Shown: positions 59,921 to 64,000 of the stretch, piece by piece
Layout: the number at the start of each line of letters is the position of its first letter
Position numbering within the stretch: the first letter of the stretch is position 1
Origin: Caulobacter sp048541825
GTDB lineage: Bacteria; Pseudomonadota; Alphaproteobacteria; Caulobacterales; Caulobacteraceae
Direction of reading: 5' to 3'
Length of the DNA stretch: 64,000 nucleotides
Assembly: GCF_048541825.1 (NCBI RefSeq)
Contig: NZ_CP183332.1
Span: 1,674,001 to 1,738,000 of the forward strand
Program-made: the position numbers and the translations under genes
The notes under the pieces: model-generated
The model's input: only the letters and a program-made list of their open reading frames with translations
Database searches by the model: none
What the model was told of the DNA's origin: nothing

Positions 59921-61456
59921 CTAGCTGTGATAGGCGCGCTCGCCGTGTTCGGCGATGTCCAGGCCTTCTTCTTCGGCGTCCGGCGCGGCGCGGAGACCGA
60001 TGACCAGCTTGATCAGGAAGAAGACGATGGCCGAAGCAATGGCCGACCAGACGACGGTCAGGCCAACGGCCTTGGCCTGGATCAGGAGTTGAGCGATAGG
60101 CTCGTACGAGGCCAGGGCGTCGCAGGTCGAGATATCGCCGTCCTTGGCGCAGGTCGTGTAGTCGACGATGCCGGCGCCGCCCCAGACGGGGTTGACCAGC
60201 AGGCCGGTGGCCAGGGCGCCGACGATGCCGCCGATGCCATGGATGCCGAAGGCGTCCAGGCTGTCATCGTACTTCAGCGTGTTCTTCACGACCGAGCAGA
60301 AGAAGATGCACAGCGGCGAGACGATCAGACCCAGGATCACAGCGCCCATCGGGCCGGCGAAACCCGCGGCCGGGGTGATGGCGACAAGGCCAGCCACGAC
60401 GCCCGACGCCAGGCCCAGGGCCGAAGGCTTCTTGCGGGTAACCCACTCCACCAGGATCCACGACAGACCGGCGGCGGCGGTGGCGACGAAGGTGTTGATC
60501 ATCGCCAGCGAGGCGTAGCCGTTGGCTTCAAGGTTGGAGCCGGCGTTGAAGCCGAACCAGCCCACCCACAGCAGACCGGCGCCCACGAGGGTCAGGGTCA
60601 GCGAGTGCGGCGGCATCGGCTCTTTGCCGTAGCCTTGACGCTTGCCGAGGATCAGGGCGCCGACGAGGGCGGCGATACCGGCGTTGATGTGCACCACGGT
60701 GCCACCAGCGAAGTCCAGAGCGCCCCAGGCCCAGATCTGGCCGGCCTTGATCGGCGCGGTCGGATCACCAGCGATGGCGTCCGGACCCGGCCACCACCAG
60801 ACCATGTGCGCGATCGGATAGTAGGAGAGCAGGGGCCACAGGACCGCGAAAGCGACGATCGCGGCGAACTTCATCCGCTCGACCAGCGAGCCGATGACCA
60901 GCGCGGCGGTGATCGCGGCGAACGTGGCCTGGAAGGCGACGAAGGTCAGTTCCGGGATCACGACGCCGGTCGAGAACGTCGCGACGTTGCTGGCCGGAGT
61001 CACATCCTTCAGGAACAGACGACCAAGGCCGCCGACATACTTGTCCCAGCTGCCGCCATCGGTGAAGGCGAAGCTGTAGCCCCACAGCACCCAGGCGACG
61101 AAGCCGATGATGGCGACGGTCGAGACCTGCATCATCACCGACAGCATGTTCTTGGAGCGGACCAGGCCGCCGTAGAACAGGGCCAGGCCCGGCAGGATCA
61201 TCAGCAGGACCAGGACGGTCGAGGTCAGCATCCAGGCATTGTCGCCCTTGTCCGGAACCGGCGCCGCAGCGGCGGGAGCGGCTTCGGCGGGCGCGGCTTC
61301 AGGAGCCGGAGCGGCTTCAGGCGCCGGCGCGGCCTCTGCGGGCGCGGCGGCGACGGCGGGCGCCGCTTCCTGTGCGAAGGCCACAGCCCCCAGCGGGGCT
61401 CCGGCCAGTGTCGCGGCGAGCAGCAGCCCGGCCAGCGGTTTGAAGGTCAATTTCAT
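59921..61456 (-). CDS. amtB: Ammonium transporter
   Basis: 511 residues. Signal sequence, then an Ala/Pro/Glu-rich segment (about 25-70, repeats of EAAPAP), then the eleven-helix Amt domain: LPGLALFYGGLVRSKNMLSV, WGALDFAGGTVVHINAGIAAL (pore His) and GIHGIGGIVGALATGLL. Moves ammonium across the inner membrane, gated by GlnK. It is downstream of glnK, the normal pairing. Confidence 0.94.
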   Translation of the reverse strand: MKLTFKPLAGLLLAATLAGAPLGAVAFAQEAAPAVAAAPAEAAPAPEAAPAPEAAPAEAAPAAAAPVPDKGDNAWMLTSTVLVLLMILPGLALFYGGLVRSKNMLSVMMQVSTVAIIGFVAWVLWGYSFAFTDGGSWDKYVGGLGRLFLKDVTPASNVATFSTGVVIPELTFVAFQATFAAITAALVIGSLVERMKFAAIVAFAVLWPLLSYYPIAHMVWWWPGPDAIAGDPTAPIKAGQIWAWGALDFAGGTVVHINAGIAALVGALILGKRQGYGKEPMPPHSLTLTLVGAGLLWVGWFGFNAGSNLEANGYASLAMINTFVATAAAGLSWILVEWVTRKKPSALGLASGVVAGLVAITPAAGFAGPMGAVILGLIVSPLCIFFCSVVKNTLKYDDSLDAFGIHGIGGIVGALATGLLVNPVWGGAGIVDYTTCAKDGDISTCDALASYEPIAQLLIQAKAVGLTVVWSAIASAIVFFLIKLVIGLRAAPDAEEEGLDIAEHGERAYHS

Positions 61457-61484
61457 CGTCGGTTATCCCCTGTTCCCGATGGCA

Positions 61485-61823
61485 CTAAAGAGCGGCCGGG
61501 CCGGTTTCACCGGTCCGGATGCGCACGGCGTCTTCCACGTTCAGAACGAAGATCTTGCCATCGCCGATCTTGCCCGTGGCCGCCGCGGCCTTCACGGCCT
61601 CGACCGCCTTGGCCGCGGACGCATCGTCCACGACCGCTTCCAGTTTCACCTTGGGAACGAAGTTCACTTGGTACTCCGCACCCCGGTAGATTTCGGTCTG
61701 GCCCTTCTGGCGGCCGTAACCCTTAACTTCCGACACCGTCAGCCCCTCGACGCCAGCGGCGACGAGCGCCTCACGGACCTCGTCGAGCTTGAAGGGTTTG
61801 ACGACCGCTATGATCAGTTTCAT
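61485..61823 (-). CDS. glnK: PII signal protein GlnK
   Basis: 112 residues, starting MKLIIAVVKPFKLDEVREAL, with T-loop GYGRQKGQTEIYRGAEYQVNFVPK (Tyr 51 is the uridylylation site) and VEDAVRIRTGETG at the C-terminus. Binds ATP, ADP and 2-oxoglutarate and blocks AmtB when nitrogen is plentiful. The longer frame upstream is not used. No exact sigma-54 site was found upstream on the minus strand. Confidence 0.95.
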   Translation of the reverse strand: MKLIIAVVKPFKLDEVREALVAAGVEGLTVSEVKGYGRQKGQTEIYRGAEYQVNFVPKVKLEAVVDDASAAKAVEAVKAAAATGKIGDGKIFVLNVEDAVRIRTGETGPAAL

Positions 61824-62239
61824 CCGCCTTGCTCCGGCCCGCCGATATCGCGGGCTCCCCTTGCTTGGTTGCCGTGCGCTTTGCGCCCGGGTGATCACCG
61901 CCGAAGCCGCCACTACGCGCTGCATCGTTTTCCCCGGCGATGGTCACGCTATCGGTCGAGGTCGGCGAGGTGCGGTCGCGCGACAAGGAATTGGAAAGGA
62001 AATGGGCAAGACGCTCAAAATCAAAGCATGAGGCGCGGCCGGTGCAGCAAAAAGCAGCACTATCGCCGGATGAGGACGCTCTGACCGTCGGCGAGATGCC
62101 TGCTGTCGAGCAGGAAAGTCAGGGCCGGCGCCGCAAGGCTGTTCGTCCTTGAACCCGCCCCAGGGTCACGAGCCCGTGATGATCGGCAACCGGCATTCGT
62201 CCCAAGCGTAGTTGAAGCCTGGAACACGAGGAGCTCATC
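61824..62239. other. Divergent gap of about 400 bases
   Basis: Between glnK (minus) and a small secreted-protein gene (plus). A 70-codon plus frame (61940-62152) has plausible codon use at each end but no ribosome binding site; I do not call it. No exact sigma-54 or CtrA site seen. Confidence 0.35.
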
Positions 62240-62647
62240 ATGTCCATGTCGCGCCTGTTCGCCGTCGCCGCCGCCACCGCCTTGATGTCCGGCGCCGCCC
62301 TAGCCCAAACCACCACCACGACAACCACCCCAGCGCCCGTCGATCAGGCGCCGGTCAACCCGGCCGCCCCGGCGTCGATGATGTCCGATCCAAATATGAT
62401 GATGATGCCCGATCACAGCATGATGAGCCCTAAGCTGGCCACCACGCCCTCGGCCTCGACCCTGGGGACCGACACCGCCGGCGTCGTGCCGATGTCGTCC
62501 CAGTCGCCGGAGGTCCAGGCGACTTTGAAGGCCGGTGATCCGAATGTGGTCTCCAATGCGCCGATCGCCGACACCCCCGAGAACCGCGCCAAGTACGGCA
62601 AGCCGATGAGCAATGCCGGCAAGCGCTCAGCCGCCAAGGGCAACTAG
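62240..62647 (+). CDS. Small secreted protein, Met/Pro/Thr-rich
   Basis: 135 residues. Signal peptide ending AALAQ, then seven Thr in a row, then a Met-rich stretch (SMMSDPNMMMMPDHSMM) that could bind copper or other metals. The C-terminal part contains TPENRAKYGKPMSNAGKRSAAKG. No family recognised. GAGGAG precedes the ATG and a rho-independent terminator follows. Confidence 0.72.
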   Translation: MSMSRLFAVAAATALMSGAALAQTTTTTTTPAPVDQAPVNPAAPASMMSDPNMMMMPDHSMMSPKLATTPSASTLGTDTAGVVPMSSQSPEVQATLKAGDPNVVSNAPIADTPENRAKYGKPMSNAGKRSAAKGN

Positions 62648-62684
62648 CCCCTTCGCGACGAAGCCAACATCGCTTGAAGCACCA

Positions 62685-62716
62685 GTCGGTGGGCCCTATG
62701 GTCCGCCGACTTTTTT
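62685..62716 (+). terminator. Terminator before glyQ
   Basis: GTCGGTGG (62685-62692) with CCGCCGAC (62703-62710, one G-U pair), then TTTTTT. It separates the secreted-protein gene from glyQ. Confidence 0.75.
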
Positions 62717-62736
62717 CTGGCCCTGTTCGGACACTG

Positions 62737-63636
62737 ATGTCGCGCCCCAAGCCCACCTCGTTTCAAGCCCTGATCCTGACGCTCCACAACTATTGGAGTG
62801 AACATGGCTGCGCGATCCTGCAGCCGCACGACATCGAGGTGGGGGCAGGGACCCTGCATCCGGCCACGGTACTGCGGGCCCTGGGTCCCAAGCCGTGGAA
62901 CGCCGCCTATGTGCAGCCCTCGCGCCGTCCGGGCGACGGTCGCTATGGCGAGAACCCCAACCGGCTGCAGCACTATTACCAATATCAGGTGATCCTGAAG
63001 CCCAACCCGCCCAACATGCAGGACCTGTATCTGGGCTCGCTGGAAGCGATCGGCCTGGACCTGCGCCTGCACGACATCCGCTTCGTCGAGGACGACTGGG
63101 AAAACCCCACCGTCGGCGCCTGGGGCCTGGGCTGGGAAGTCTGGTGCGACGGCATGGAAGTCAGCCAATACACCTACTTCCAGCAGGTGGGCGGCCTGGA
63201 CGTCTCGCCGGTGGCCGGCGAGCTGACCTACGGCCTGGAACGCCTGGCGATGTACGTGTTCGGCGTCGACAACGTCTATGACCTGCCGTTCAACGATCCG
63301 CAGTCGCCGCTGGGCGCGATGACCTATGGCGACGTGTTCCTCGAGAACGAGCGCCAGCATTCGGAAGCCAATTTCCACGGCTATGACGTCGCCGTGCTGA
63401 AGGGGCAGTTTGAGGACATGGAGCGCCAGGTCCCGCTGATGCTGGCCCGCGACTATCAGGGCAAGTCACTGGTCCTCCCCGCCTACGACATGGTCCTCAA
63501 GGCCAGCCACCTTTTCAACCTGATGAACGCCCGCGGCGCGATCGCCGTCGCCGAGCGCGCCAGCTACATCGGACGCATCCGCGACCTTTGTAAGATGTGC
63601 GCCTCGGAGTGGGTGAAGCAGCAGGAAGCCGCGTAA
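62737..63636 (+). CDS. glyQ: Glycyl-tRNA synthetase alpha subunit
   Basis: 299 residues; class II alpha chain with start RPKPTSFQALILTLHNYWSEHGCAIL and motif 2/3 blocks VQPSRRPGDGRYGENPNRLQHYYQ and EGELTYGLERLAMYVFGVD-type ELTYGLERLAMYVFGVD. Carries the aminoacylation site for the tetrameric alpha2beta2 enzyme. glyS follows five bases after the stop. Confidence 0.96.
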   Translation: MSRPKPTSFQALILTLHNYWSEHGCAILQPHDIEVGAGTLHPATVLRALGPKPWNAAYVQPSRRPGDGRYGENPNRLQHYYQYQVILKPNPPNMQDLYLGSLEAIGLDLRLHDIRFVEDDWENPTVGAWGLGWEVWCDGMEVSQYTYFQQVGGLDVSPVAGELTYGLERLAMYVFGVDNVYDLPFNDPQSPLGAMTYGDVFLENERQHSEANFHGYDVAVLKGQFEDMERQVPLMLARDYQGKSLVLPAYDMVLKASHLFNLMNARGAIAVAERASYIGRIRDLCKMCASEWVKQQEAA

Positions 63637-63641
63637 GTCAC

Positions 63642-64000
63642 ATGCCCCAACTTCTCCTCGAACTGTTCTCCGAAGAAATCCCGGCGCGCATGCAGGCCAA
63701 TGCGGCCCGCGACCTGGAACGCATGGCGCGCGAGCACCTGGCCGCCGCCGGCTTCCTGCCCGAGGCCCTGAAGACCTTTGCCGGTCCGCGCCGCCTGACC
63801 CTGGTGGTCGAGGGCCTGCCGATCGCCCAGGCCGACCGCAAGGAAGAGCTGAAGGGGCCCCGCGTCGGCGCGCCGCCCCAGGCCATGGAAGGCTTCCTGC
63901 GCAAGGCCGGCCTGACCCAGGACCAACTGGTCGAGCGCGACGGCGTCTATATGGCCTTCATCGAGAAGACCGGCCGCCCGACGACCGAAATCATCGCCGA
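63642..64000 (+). CDS. glyS: Glycyl-tRNA synthetase beta subunit (3' partial)
   Basis: First 119 residues of the beta chain (PQLLLELFSEEIPARMQANA ... KGPRVGAPPQAMEGFLRKAGL), the normal GlyS N-terminus; the gene runs off the end of the window. Beta binds tRNA and completes the enzyme with GlyQ. Confidence 0.95.
   Translation, partial: MPQLLLELFSEEIPARMQANAARDLERMAREHLAAAGFLPEALKTFAGPRRLTLVVEGLPIAQADRKEELKGPRVGAPPQAMEGFLRKAGLTQDQLVERDGVYMAFIEKTGRPTTEIIA

Noticed and set aside
61940..62152. 70-codon plus-strand frame in the glnK upstream gap
   Set aside because: Codon use is partly plausible but there is no ribosome binding site and the middle part has many rare codons.

Overview
The window is 64 kb of a high-GC alphaproteobacterial chromosome, and the gene content points to Caulobacter. 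It carries a popZ homologue next to an rsaFb-type TolC gene, an fljL-fljK-fljJ alpha-flagellin cluster with flbT, flaF, flaEY and the flagellin-sugar genes flmG and flmH, an alphaproteobacterial-type NadQ regulator, and binding-site matches for CtrA, sigma-54 and alpha-type LexA. No prophage, insertion sequence, integrase or CRISPR array was seen.

Layout. 1-2.0 kb: end of an M48 membrane protease and a KAS III-type enzyme, separated by a REP-like palindrome. 2.3-8.8 kb: sterol-desaturase pair, an HD-phosphohydrolase/NadQ operon divergent from a universal stress protein, a lipoprotein, a MoxR ATPase and a very acidic small protein. 8.9-18.7 kb: flagellar filament locus, with FlmG (TPR glycosyltransferase) divergent from flbT-flaF, then fljL, fljK, flaG, fljJ, flmH and flaEY. 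fljL and fljK each have an exact sigma-54 promoter. 18.7-24.5 kb: small envelope proteins, ssb with a LexA box, dusA, a retropepsin-like protein, two paralogous secreted proteins around a DUF1289 gene, and a solitary cobT. 24.6-27.2 kb: two acyl-CoA dehydrogenases. 27.3-32.7 kb: two tiny ORFs, a LOG protein, a lipoprotein/Atm1-type ABC exporter pair, a glyoxalase and tRNA-Asn. 32.7-38.7 kb: degenerate PIMT, rsaFb, popZ and valS. 39.3-40.2 kb: a 0.9-kb stretch without a convincing gene but with many hairpins. 40.2-64 kb: acyl-CoA synthetase, amidase, RNA methyltransferases, radical SAM protein, lytic transglycosylase, uracil-DNA glycosylase, ETF-QO, a TPR lipoprotein, ispE, a glycosyltransferase, a cyclophilin, glnK-amtB, and glyQ with the start of glyS.

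How genes fit together. The flagellin genes, their export/translation controllers (FlaF, FlbT) and glycosylation enzymes (FlmG, FlmH) form one functional unit. The acyl-CoA dehydrogenases, ETF-QO and acyl-CoA synthetase fit one fatty-acyl oxidation route, and a 15-base motif is shared by the leaders of the dehydrogenase pair and the synthetase. RsaFb and PopZ tie the 33-36 kb block to S-layer secretion and cell-pole organisation.

The most interesting unexplained signals are: a minus-strand terminator with no gene beside a perfect CtrA box near 32.8 kb (candidate small RNA); the structured 39.55-39.96 kb stretch with its own minus-strand terminator; a hairpin that sequesters the ribosome binding site of a 38-residue ORF at 27.5 kb; and CTAG-bounded palindromes whose ends supply stop codons.
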